Below the pieces are notes generated by a model, which made no database searches, was not told the origin of the DNA, and saw only the letters and a program-made list of their open reading frames with translations. DNA of 61,724 nucleotides, from positions 1-61,724 of IMG/VR virus record IMGVR_UViG_3300010885_020050, one strand, 5' to 3'. Of the stretch, positions 24,923 through 32,516 are shown one piece after another. This DNA comes from a virus. How positions within the stretch are numbered: the first letter of the stretch is position 1; each line of letters starts with the position of its first letter. The translations under genes were made by a program, and so were the position numbers.

Positions 24923-26034
24923 AGGTTATTTTGAATAAAGTTGGAGAAACGGTACGGGAATTCATCATGTATTTTTGGGCCTATATCAGCCATATGTTGT
25001 TGATTATACTTACTTATTGACTGGGCTGCAACCAGGAATTGATTCAGATCGCTTGAACACAGATCTTCAACCACTTGTGATATTCGATCTAATCGATCTT
25101 GATTGTTGTCTATTTGATCAAATGATTCGTCTATTAGTGTATGATAAGTTTTGAATCCCATGTTACGTAAATCTCTATAGAATTCACGATTGGCCACAAC
25201 CACAAACGGATGACCCATGGCAATAGGTTTATAAATCTTTTCGCTGCGTAAACTGTAAGGATAATCAAATACAGTTTCAGTTATCAAACTAAAATAGGTA
25301 TCAATGTACGGTTCGGCACGAATATATACATCTCCCCATTGGTTGTTGAACAGTTCGTGCTTGATAAACGATTGTTGATATTGGTCTTTAAGACCGTTGA
25401 GATATTGTTCTACTTCATATTCAACTGGCAATAGCTGTATCTCGGATGGTCTGCTTAAGAGATCAGTTTGGTACGTGTGATGATATACAGGAGTTGTATC
25501 TAGATTGGTCCAAAGTGCATGTTCCAATAAATGTGCATCACGCATCTTTTCTATCATGTATTTTCTATGAGGGCGGGTACGTCCATTTAAGAATAGAAAT
25601 TTGTAAGGTTTGGTTGGTTTGTTGTATATTTCATTAATACGATTACCCTGTTCAATATTTTGTTCATAGCCTATTACTCGATTAAGATAGCAATCATACA
25701 CCATGCAATTGAGTTCGGGTTCCATCTCTCCGCAGCCTATCAACAGTAGTTTCTTTTGAGTAATTAACTCTAGGAGTCCTAGGCGTTGACATTGAAGTTT
25801 AAGTACAATTGAACCTTCACTTGGATTGGCCAACACAGGTAAAAAGAATCCTGTTGTGGCCAATTCTTTTATCTTTATGTAATGCTGATTTACTGTTTGT
25901 CTGGCAAAGATTGTGATTGAATTGGCCTGTGGATCGTGCTGATCAAAATCCCAAAATGTATCATCCACCAGATGCTGTATTTCTGGATAAATCTCACAGG
26001 CAGTGTCGCAGATGACTGGTCGATTACCTAACAT
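24919..26034 (-). CDS. Putative glycosyltransferase, TEKxxKPI family (copy C)
   Basis: The 371-aa protein has the C-terminal signature RSEKIYKPIAMGHPFVVVAN followed by NMGFKTYHTLIDESFD and NNQDRLDRIS, the same block as the genes at 14957 and 16081. FLNGRTRPHRKYMIEKM in the middle resembles the conserved arginine-rich strand of exostosin-like enzymes (NGRxRPHR), strengthening the GT-B assignment. It is inserted between radical SAM proteins 5 and 4, with an 11-base overlap upstream and a 4-base overlap downstream, so radical SAM chemistry and glycosyl transfer are clearly co-expressed. Donor and acceptor are unknown. Confidence 0.78.
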   Translation of the reverse strand: MLGNRPVICDTACEIYPEIQHLVDDTFWDFDQHDPQANSITIFARQTVNQHYIKIKELATTGFFLPVLANPSEGSIVLKLQCQRLGLLELITQKKLLLIGCGEMEPELNCMVYDCYLNRVIGYEQNIEQGNRINEIYNKPTKPYKFLFLNGRTRPHRKYMIEKMRDAHLLEHALWTNLDTTPVYHHTYQTDLLSRPSEIQLLPVEYEVEQYLNGLKDQYQQSFIKHELFNNQWGDVYIRAEPYIDTYFSLITETVFDYPYSLRSEKIYKPIAMGHPFVVVANREFYRDLRNMGFKTYHTLIDESFDQIDNNQDRLDRISQVVEDLCSSDLNQFLVAAQSISKYNQQHMADIGPKIHDEFPYRFSNFIQNNL

Positions 26035-27352
26035 GTAAACTACATTGTTTCCACCAAGTTAACATCTCAGGAAAGGTGTTCTCAAAGTTTGTACCTCTAC
26101 GGCGGTCGTGTTCGGTAAAAAATCTATAGAAATCTGCTTGTGCTGTGGGTTGTGGTTGTGCTGATTTCATCCAGGCTATGTCACGTTCTAAGCGTTGCAC
26201 TTCGTAGTCTTTGAATCCATGGAATGGATCATCGGTAGTTTCAAGATTTGCCAACATAAAGTCTCTGGCCTGTTCCAGTTTTGAAGCATAGCTTTCTGGC
26301 AATGTTTGTAGGCTTTGCCATGCAGGCTGTGTTAGAACTGGTGTATCAAACCATACACGTTGATATGTTTTACTGTGTGTTCGACGTAGAGTCAGTATCC
26401 ATTGCATCAACGGCAAAAATCCTGTTACACTTAGATTGTTCATGGTCACAATAAATGTAAGACTATTGCGATATGGGATTTCTGTCAGATATCTTTCTAC
26501 GTTGTTCTGCAATCTTTCAAAATTCAACCCATGCCGAATATATTCTGCCTGCGGTCCAGTTCCTGAGTCAAGACTAACATATTGCATAAAGTGTTCAATG
26601 TTGGTATTGCATAGTCGTTTCACATAGTCAAAGTATTTTTGTGATAATTCAGGCTCTACACTGAAGTTTGAAGTTACTGCCAAATGTAGATCATTTTTAG
26701 GATGTTCCAGCACATAGTCAAACACTCGATAGGTATTCTTGTCCATTAGTGGTTCACCACCGGTCATACGAAAGTGTTTGAGTTCCGGATACAGTGCGGG
26801 CCACCAGGCCCAGAAGGCTTCTACATAAGGGTTGTGATCACGAGAAGGGATAGGCCTGCGATGGCCGCTAAAATGCTCAGGAGCGTTATGGGGAACCAAA
26901 GTAGGAAAGGCGCCGTGGCGTTCAACTTCTTGTTGCCAGCTAGAGCTGAACTGCGGGCTACAATAGCTGCATTTAAGATTGCATGCATTGTTGAAATTAA
27001 CTTCCACATACGATGGTACAACATCTTCTTCTCCGGTTGATTTTTTTATTTTGTCAAAATCTACTGCTGCCCAAGGCTCGCCTGATCTATAATGACGATC
27101 ACTCAGTTTGCCAAGATCTTCCATGTTCCAACAATAACTACATTCACTAGGGCGTTCTTGTTGTAGCATTATTTTTCGTTGTGCTTTTTTATGCTGTGTA
27201 TTATGCAATGCCGCAGGATTGATCGCTATTACATCAGGATCTATCTGGTGCAATGGCGGATGATAACATGAATTATTCAACCCTGTGGTAAGATGTAAGC
27301 TGACCTGTTTCCATTTGGCCAAACATAATGCTGGGCCAAGATCAGCATGCAT
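26024..27352 (-). CDS. Twitch-domain radical SAM protein 5
   Basis: The 442-aa protein is a close paralogue of protein 4. It has C10 in CLAKWKQVSLHL, CYHPPLH at 29-35 and CSYC at 71-74. The radical SAM motif CNLKCSYC (C124, C128, C131) is in NFNNACNLKC, with RMTGGEPLMD afterwards. Both proteins share LHNTxxKKAxRRxML after the CxHPP site. ATG 27352 has no good ribosome-binding site and follows a 32-base gap, the largest inside the operon, so an additional regulatory step here is possible. Confidence 0.92.
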   Translation of the reverse strand: MHADLGPALCLAKWKQVSLHLTTGLNNSCYHPPLHQIDPDVIAINPAALHNTQHKKAQRKIMLQQERPSECSYCWNMEDLGKLSDRHYRSGEPWAAVDFDKIKKSTGEEDVVPSYVEVNFNNACNLKCSYCSPQFSSSWQQEVERHGAFPTLVPHNAPEHFSGHRRPIPSRDHNPYVEAFWAWWPALYPELKHFRMTGGEPLMDKNTYRVFDYVLEHPKNDLHLAVTSNFSVEPELSQKYFDYVKRLCNTNIEHFMQYVSLDSGTGPQAEYIRHGLNFERLQNNVERYLTEIPYRNSLTFIVTMNNLSVTGFLPLMQWILTLRRTHSKTYQRVWFDTPVLTQPAWQSLQTLPESYASKLEQARDFMLANLETTDDPFHGFKDYEVQRLERDIAWMKSAQPQPTAQADFYRFFTEHDRRRGTNFENTFPEMLTWWKQCSLHVR

Positions 27353-27384
27353 CTGTTCGGCAGAAGATAAGAAATTGCTTTTAC

Positions 27385-28347
27385 TCAGATTACCTCCGTT
27401 ACGGTTGTACTATATGTTTGGTTTATTAACAAATTATAATTGTGATCTAGTATGGGTTGCATTTTTTGATACATAGCAACTAGTTTATCTATTGGTCTGG
27501 TTGCTAAATCATCGATAATTTGATAGATTTTTAATAATCTATCTCTGGTTTCGTATCCATCATAATCCTCATCCCAAAAGTCATGAAATGTTTGAAATCC
27601 CATTTGTCTTAGATACGTTAGATGATTCCGAGATGCAAATATTATAAAAGGTTTTTTTAATAACATGGGTCGGGTAGTTTTGTCAGTTGGGAAAAATGTT
27701 CTTCCCATTACATGTGTTTCTCCTACTATATCTACAAATATGTTTTTGTATAATTTAGTCAATGGATCATTATAATCATATCCATTGAACTGTGTATAAC
27801 GATCTTTGCTGGATTGTAATATTGGAAGGTATTTTAATAATTTTGCCGCAAATTCCATAGTATGTATATCATAAGATAGCAATTTATCAAATTCAAATTG
27901 TATCAGTGAATTGTCACTCGTGTTGCATGAAAAATGAATTGTGCTTTGGTTAGGATATTTTTCATTGAGCACGCTGGCCAACGCTAATCTTCCAGCATTG
28001 GGTCGACCATATAAACACATAAAAATCTTTTCTTGATTCCAGCAGTGTAATTTAGGATCAATATCAACTACATATTTTAAACCATTGTAATTATTTTTAT
28101 TGAAACAAAATGTAGGTCCTTGAAAGTTAATTTTGTATTGACTATGTTTTTCCAATGGATTCCAAGTTTTGATAATCACTTGCTCAAAATCAAACAAATC
28201 CAGCAATTTGTATACACCAAGATTTTCTAAATCAATGGCTTCTGACACTATGCTTAGTTCAATGACTTTGTGCTGATTAGCAACCAGATATTCAATAAAC
28301 TCAAATTGATTCCAAAATTTATCATCAACTCCACTTATAACAAACAT
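27385..28347 (-). CDS. Putative glycosyltransferase, diverged TEK-type (copy D)
   Basis: I chose ATG 28347 (MFVISGVDDKFWNQFEFIEY, 320 aa), which forms a TAATG junction with the upstream gene; TTG 28353 is an alternative. The C-terminal signature is partly lost: TRPMLLKKPFIIFASRNHLT replaces TEKxxKPIxxxxPFI, but LRQMGFQTFHDFWDEDYD is intact. FMCLYGRPNAGRLALAS corresponds to the NGRxRPHR strand of copy C. The E-K pair expected to bind the donor is missing, so the enzyme may be inactive or use another donor. It is Asn/Lys/Ile-rich and more AT-rich in codon use than its neighbours, perhaps acquired separately. Confidence 0.7.
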   Translation of the reverse strand: MFVISGVDDKFWNQFEFIEYLVANQHKVIELSIVSEAIDLENLGVYKLLDLFDFEQVIIKTWNPLEKHSQYKINFQGPTFCFNKNNYNGLKYVVDIDPKLHCWNQEKIFMCLYGRPNAGRLALASVLNEKYPNQSTIHFSCNTSDNSLIQFEFDKLLSYDIHTMEFAAKLLKYLPILQSSKDRYTQFNGYDYNDPLTKLYKNIFVDIVGETHVMGRTFFPTDKTTRPMLLKKPFIIFASRNHLTYLRQMGFQTFHDFWDEDYDGYETRDRLLKIYQIIDDLATRPIDKLVAMYQKMQPILDHNYNLLINQTYSTTVTEVI

Positions 28348-29279
28348 TACCAACCTTCTTGCTGACGTATTACATCTATTTCTCTTACCATAACGCCACG
28401 ATTGTGCCAGTTACTACGATAGTGATGTTTGAAAAATGCACTGGCTTCTACAGTGAGCAGGTGCATGGGCAGATCCAATTGTGTGTGCAATTCGTTGGCA
28501 ACATTGTTACTCACATGTTCAGGTTGTTCATCTTTTACAGTATTCCATAGTTCTGCTAATGCATCAAAATTTTGTACCTGTAAGTAATCCCATGCTGTCA
28601 GCATGGTCATATATGTGCCTTGTCGGGCGCCAGCTATAGCCCAATATCCATAGTCTGTATCTGCTCCTACATTGTGCCAAATAGTGAGATGGTCAAGATT
28701 GCGTTGATGAACCCGAACTTGAAACTCAGTCACAGTGGGTCTGCGACCTCGATCCAAACACATCTTTACACCTTCTCTAAATCCTGCACGCCAAGCATGG
28801 AATGCCGATCCATTGGGGTATGTGGTTGAGTAGCAGTCATGCATAGACCAGTACAACGGATCAAAACAAAACTCAACCTGTGTTTCTGTGCGGCCGTCGG
28901 TATTTTCATGCGTGTGCATGTCTTGCACATAAGTCCTAGTCCATGAACTCAACCCACCATTACCATACATGAGTCCATTCACGTGGTTACGTGCTCTCCA
29001 TCTAAATACAGCATGTTCATGATCTTTGGTGGGAAATGATAATGTTTGATTAAAGAACTTTGGATCAGGAAGGTTATCTCCATCAATCAAGATAAAACGT
29101 TCAGTAGTGCTGACATCAGCTGCTGCTTTATGGGCAGCATCACTACCTTTGACTCCGTCTACTCGAGTGGCCCAAGGAACCATATTCTTAATTTTAACCC
29201 AGTGTTCTTCCTTTTGTGGTTCATCATAACTTAGATACACGCAATCTAAGTCTGCAATATCAATTTGTGTCAACGACAT
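28347..29279 (-). CDS. GT2-like glycosyltransferase (GT-A type)
   Basis: The 310-aa protein begins MSLTQIDIADLDCVYLSYDE. A nucleotide-binding style strand (YLSYDEPQKEEHW) is followed by RFILIDGDNLPDP, where DGD is the metal-binding DxD motif of GT-A glycosyltransferases. TTYPNGSAFHAWRAGFREGV near residue 175 aligns with the C-terminal domain of the 864-aa repeat protein (SPYHTWRTAFREVSKL), which lacks DGD. This copy looks catalytically intact. It overlaps the upstream small gene by 20 bases and joins the next gene through TAATG. Donor unknown. Confidence 0.78.
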   Translation of the reverse strand: MSLTQIDIADLDCVYLSYDEPQKEEHWVKIKNMVPWATRVDGVKGSDAAHKAAADVSTTERFILIDGDNLPDPKFFNQTLSFPTKDHEHAVFRWRARNHVNGLMYGNGGLSSWTRTYVQDMHTHENTDGRTETQVEFCFDPLYWSMHDCYSTTYPNGSAFHAWRAGFREGVKMCLDRGRRPTVTEFQVRVHQRNLDHLTIWHNVGADTDYGYWAIAGARQGTYMTMLTAWDYLQVQNFDALAELWNTVKDEQPEHVSNNVANELHTQLDLPMHLLTVEASAFFKHHYRSNWHNRGVMVREIDVIRQQEGW

Positions 29280-29604
29280 TTTCTTTTTTCTTCCAATATC
29301 GGCCTGGTTGTTGATCGACTACAATAGTCACATCATTCGAATGGCAAAGTACACCAGAGTTTCTGGGTACAAGTTTAGTTATTCTGGTTTGTTGCTGGCG
29401 TACTAACTTTCCGTCAATAATCTTGACTGATTGGTCTTGTAGTACAAACTGCTCAGGAGTGATATCAATATGTTTACCGGGTAAATCTTCATGGCTATAA
29501 AACAATGGCTCGCCAACATCATTGTAGTAGAGTCTATAATATACTGATTTAGGTTCAGGCCACTGAAAGATTTTCCAAAATTCCAAGAATTCTTCTTCAG
29601 TCAT
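29260..29604 (-). CDS. Small hypothetical protein (114 aa)
   Basis: ATG 29604 overlaps the upstream GT8-like gene by 8 bases. The sequence begins MTEEEFLEFWKIFQWPEPKS, then VYYRLYYNDVGEPLFYSHED and LPGKHIDI. I recall this YYRLYYDxxGxPLFYSxEDLPG pattern from small phage proteins next to glycosyltransferases, without a known function. A basic C-terminus (RYWKKKENVVDTN) follows. It is predicted as a beta-rich soluble protein and is probably an accessory factor of the cluster. Confidence 0.8.
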   Translation of the reverse strand: MTEEEFLEFWKIFQWPEPKSVYYRLYYNDVGEPLFYSHEDLPGKHIDITPEQFVLQDQSVKIIDGKLVRQQQTRITKLVPRNSGVLCHSNDVTIVVDQQPGRYWKKKENVVDTN

Positions 29605-30370
29605 GTTGCCAATCCTTCACATGATAATGCACTGCACCCCATTGTGCTACAGTGTTGATTCTCAACGGATTCAATTCCCATACTAATTCTTTTGTCCAAT
29701 TGTGTGTTTGAGTTGGAATCACATAGCGTTTCATATGTACCATGCGTGGATATGTTGCAAAGGGCATGGTCACACGATCGGCACCCATGATCTGTGCTGC
29801 CATAGCATATACCAAGTCAGTTGAAGCAACTTCGTCAGGAAATTTTAACAGAGTTTTGTAGTTGGTCCAATGTTCAAAAATCTTTTGAACCAATCGAAAA
29901 AACTCTTGTGCCGTTTCACTCACCCTCCAGTATGTTATAGCATTATAAACGTCTGGCAAGTTGTTGGTATCAAATACTTTTCTGTAAAATCTGCTGTCGG
30001 CTGGTTGATCATAAAAGTCTCTGGCGCCAGTGGATATTACTACATCTCGATGTTCAAACATAGTCCACCAATGATCTATAGCACTGGCAATGACCATGTC
30101 TGCTTCTAGTTTGATAGTTTGTCTAAACGGGCTTGCACCAAACACTTGCCAATCACTGGCATAAGGATTGTCACTTGGCGGAAATGCAAAAGTTTTATGG
30201 TAGTTGAATAGATCAGAATCGTGTTCTTCAGTATTGGTTAATAAACAAATTTCAGCATCAGGGTGGAAATGCCTAATAGATCGAGCCAACTGATTGGCAC
30301 AAGCAACATAGTCTATTGTGTCAGAGTTTTGTGCAACAATAATATACCCGCGTTCAGACTGGATTGGCAA
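29597..30370 (-). CDS. GT8-like glycosyltransferase with modified DxD
   Basis: The 257-aa product begins PIQSERGYIIVAQNSDTIDY after a TTG start at 30370. TTG is preferred because TAGGAG lies six bases upstream and no ATG occurs nearby. YVACANQLARSIRHFHPDAE and TIKLEADMVIAS follow the glycogenin/GT8-type layout, but the metal motif reads E-A-D instead of D-x-D, which may alter metal use. QWGAVHYHVKDW at the C-terminus is the usual HxxGxxKPW-like end region. It overlaps the upstream gene by 17 bases and the downstream gene by 8. Confidence 0.75.
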   Translation of the reverse strand: MPIQSERGYIIVAQNSDTIDYVACANQLARSIRHFHPDAEICLLTNTEEHDSDLFNYHKTFAFPPSDNPYASDWQVFGASPFRQTIKLEADMVIASAIDHWWTMFEHRDVVISTGARDFYDQPADSRFYRKVFDTNNLPDVYNAITYWRVSETAQEFFRLVQKIFEHWTNYKTLLKFPDEVASTDLVYAMAAQIMGADRVTMPFATYPRMVHMKRYVIPTQTHNWTKELVWELNPLRINTVAQWGAVHYHVKDWQHD

Positions 30371-31157
30371 TGATATCTCCTAGATATTTTTTCCCCATGG
30401 CATGAAAGTCCATGCCATGCCACTCCATCTTTTTTGATTGACCTTGATCTTGATATTTGATTTCAAAATGATCTACACCAATTTGTAAGAGTTCATGCTC
30501 GGGCAACACACTGGCTAAACTCCAGGGTATGCTGTGTACTTTTAATGTGTGTCCACTTACTATGCCTAATGCAATGCTGAGTGCATAATCATTACGATAA
30601 TTAGAGCCTTGTATGTGGTATAAATCTCGATAGTGTATCCAGTTTTGTTTGACCATGTTCATACAATCAAAGATGTATTGTGCAATATTACCTTTGCGAA
30701 ACATCATTACTGTGGCCCACCACATGGGAAATTTATTCTGCCCAAAATAGTTTAATCCTTCAAATTGATTGATGGCTGCAACATCCCAGGCCAGGCGATG
30801 ACACGCAAAGTCTTGCGACATATCAAGCACATTTTTTAATTCATTGCTACAAACAACATAGTCAGCATCCAGCACTAGAGTTTGATCCCAAGGAGTCAGA
30901 CTGTATGCATCTGTTCGTCCAGCATTGTACCATGTGATGGTTTCTTTGTAATCATCAAAATATCTTGTGCCACCGCTGACGGGATCTGCATGTATCACTT
31001 GGTCAAACTTGTGTAGCTTAGATTGATCTAAACAGTCAGTTATTACTGCTACCGGAATACCAAGATGACGACGAATACGATCAGCACTCCATGACGCCAT
31101 ACCTACATAGTCAGTGAGTTCGTTGTTGAATGCAAAGATTACAGCGCCAGTGGTCAT
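30354..31157 (-). CDS. GT8-like glycosyltransferase
   Basis: I chose ATG 31157 (MTTGAVIFAFNNELTDYVGM, 267 aa). The open frame extends upstream to a TTG, but that part overlaps the previous gene. The metal motif TLVLDADYVV (DAD) is intact, preceded by WYNAGRTDAYSLTPWDQ, as in GT8-type retaining transferases. It is paralogous to the gene at 29597 (shared Ala-rich first strand, TDYVGMAS versus IDYVACAN). The ATG overlaps the TGA that would end the upstream small gene if its frameshift were repaired (ATGA 31157-31154). Confidence 0.78.
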   Translation of the reverse strand: MTTGAVIFAFNNELTDYVGMASWSADRIRRHLGIPVAVITDCLDQSKLHKFDQVIHADPVSGGTRYFDDYKETITWYNAGRTDAYSLTPWDQTLVLDADYVVCSNELKNVLDMSQDFACHRLAWDVAAINQFEGLNYFGQNKFPMWWATVMMFRKGNIAQYIFDCMNMVKQNWIHYRDLYHIQGSNYRNDYALSIALGIVSGHTLKVHSIPWSLASVLPEHELLQIGVDHFEIKYQDQGQSKKMEWHGMDFHAMGKKYLGDIIANPV

Positions 31158-31174
31158 CGTTTTTTGTTTAATTC

Positions 31175-31458
31175 TTAATGCTCTACCAACCAAGCATTCA
31201 TTTGCTCTTGCCAATGGCTGTGTGCCAACAACTGTAAATCCTTATGTTTACTTTGACCGGAGTTTCATAAAGATCTAGCAATACCACTTGTTCTTCGGGG
31301 CAAGCATGTAATAGTGCAATCAGTTCAGGACCTGCACGCCACATACCGCCAGCATGTGCAAATAGCATTTTAGCTTCATATTTTTCTTTTAACACACGAC
31401 GTGCAGCCGCATGGTCGAACCGGGCTCGCGCATGAGCAAGTAAGTTGTCAGTATTCAT
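31175..31458 (-). pseudogene. Frameshifted small gene, first of the minus-strand cluster
   Basis: As sequenced, the frame from ATG 31458 ends at 31198 (86 aa). The first 71 residues (MNTDNLLAHARARFDHAAAR..., FAHAGGMWRAGPELIALLHA, VVLLDLYETPVKVN) match a small family I recall from T4-like phages. After VKVN the frame reads IRIYSCWHTAIGKSK. One extra base near 31245 would instead give KDLQLLAHSHWQEQMNAWLVEH, ending at a TAA (31175-31177). Past that stop the restored frame continues ELNKKR to a TGA overlapping the next gene's ATG. This indicates a one-base deletion, real or a sequencing error, and possibly a later nonsense change. Function unknown. Confidence 0.7.
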
Positions 31459-31464
31459 TGATGT

Positions 31465-31493
31465 ATTATAAACAAAAAAAGGGCAAAAGTCTA
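31465..31493 (-). promoter_or_regulatory. Candidate promoter for the glycan/radical SAM cluster
   Basis: On the minus strand TAGACT (31493-31488) and TATAAT (31470-31465) are 17 bases apart. The -35 has two mismatches. It is embedded in the loop and stem of the terminator of the upstream fibre gene. The expected start point is at or near the ATG 31458, so the mRNA would be leaderless or the first small gene poorly translated. No other promoter-like site is seen for the following 14 kb. Confidence 0.5.
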
Positions 31494-31503
31494 CCTTTTG
31501 CCC
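31474..31503 (-). terminator. Rho-independent terminator of the structural block
   Basis: On the minus strand GGGCAAAAG (31503-31495) pairs with CTTTTGCCC (31489-31481) around a five-base loop, followed by seven T residues (31480-31474). It lies 18 bases after the stop of the fibre-like gene at 31521 and separates the tail/baseplate operon from the glycan cluster on the same strand. Confidence 0.92.
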
Positions 31504-31520
31504 TTGTGGTGTTTAGCCTA

Positions 31521-32504
31521 TTATACCACTGAAGCAGCAATACTAGGTGTTCCCCAGGTGTTGGCCAATCCCTGTGCAGTTGATGGTGGAAAAAAGGTAC
31601 ACAATGTGGTTGGTGCTGTTCCTGTGATTGTAGTGGCACCAAGTGCAGGTGCTGTTCCGCCTGAGATGTTAGCTGTTGTTCCAGCTGCGGCCACAGCCGG
31701 TTGATTCCAAACGGTGGTCAAGGTCAGTACTGTACTTGAAGTAGCTGTGGCTTGTGTCCGAATAAATTCACCGGTATAAGGAGATGTGGCATTGTTTAGT
31801 TGAAATATGGTTGCAGGTGAGGTGGTCAGTTGATACCACCCAGTGGTTGTGGCCAAAGTGGTTTGTGTTCCGCCTGTGCCACCAATACGTGTGGTTCCAG
31901 TGTAGCTGACGCCGGCAATGGTCTGTGCTGCGCTGTTAACTCTTCCTGTTATATAAATTGATCCACAAAGTCCTGCAAAAGTATTCCAATCAGGGTCAAT
32001 GTCGGTACCTGTACTGGATTTGCCATATTGTAATCGCACACGACCGCCGGCATTCCAAAAATATCTAGCTTGACCAGCACTAGGGAATGTTATGGTATGT
32101 GTAAATGTACTAGTCCAGGCCGCTTGCCCAGAACCAGTGGCAGTGGTTTTACTTGTGGTGCCACTGGCATATCCAACTTCAGCACCCGAACTAGCTGCAT
32201 TACCACGATTGGTAGTACAGTTAGTGATATCTGTAGCTACATTAGTTAAAATGGCAACAACATCACCTGTGACTGGTGCTGTTCTTGCTGTTATCGTAGT
32301 GTTAGTTTGAGCACCCGATGTAGCGAGATTATTGACCAGTGTTGCCCAGTTGGTAGCAGTTACGACCCCGCCGGCGCTGACGGATGAAATTGCAGTTTGT
32401 CCCCATCCGCTGTCAGTTGTTCCTGTACTCCAAATTGCGTTAAGATTTGTAGCAAAGGTATTATAGTCTGCTGCCTGGATTAATCCGCCTGCTGAATATG
32501 TCAT
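31521..32504 (-). CDS. Tail fibre-like structural protein (327 aa)
   Basis: The protein is Thr/Ala/Gly/Ser-rich (TTGWYQLTTSPATIFQLNNA, GTTANISGGTAPALG) with almost no charge clusters, as typical for beta-rich phage fibres or neck/baseplate appendages. The N-terminus MTYSAGGLIQAADYNTFATN followed by GYGQ-like GWGQTAISSV is a pattern I recall at the start of short marine phage structural proteins. A middle section with QARYFWNAGGRVRLQYGKSS may be a folded domain. It is the last gene before the terminator and lies 12 bases after the longer fibre gene. The exact position in the virion is unknown. Confidence 0.78.
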   Translation of the reverse strand: MTYSAGGLIQAADYNTFATNLNAIWSTGTTDSGWGQTAISSVSAGGVVTATNWATLVNNLATSGAQTNTTITARTAPVTGDVVAILTNVATDITNCTTNRGNAASSGAEVGYASGTTSKTTATGSGQAAWTSTFTHTITFPSAGQARYFWNAGGRVRLQYGKSSTGTDIDPDWNTFAGLCGSIYITGRVNSAAQTIAGVSYTGTTRIGGTGGTQTTLATTTGWYQLTTSPATIFQLNNATSPYTGEFIRTQATATSSTVLTLTTVWNQPAVAAAGTTANISGGTAPALGATTITGTAPTTLCTFFPPSTAQGLANTWGTPSIAASVV

Positions 32505-32516
32505 GTCAGTTTCCTA

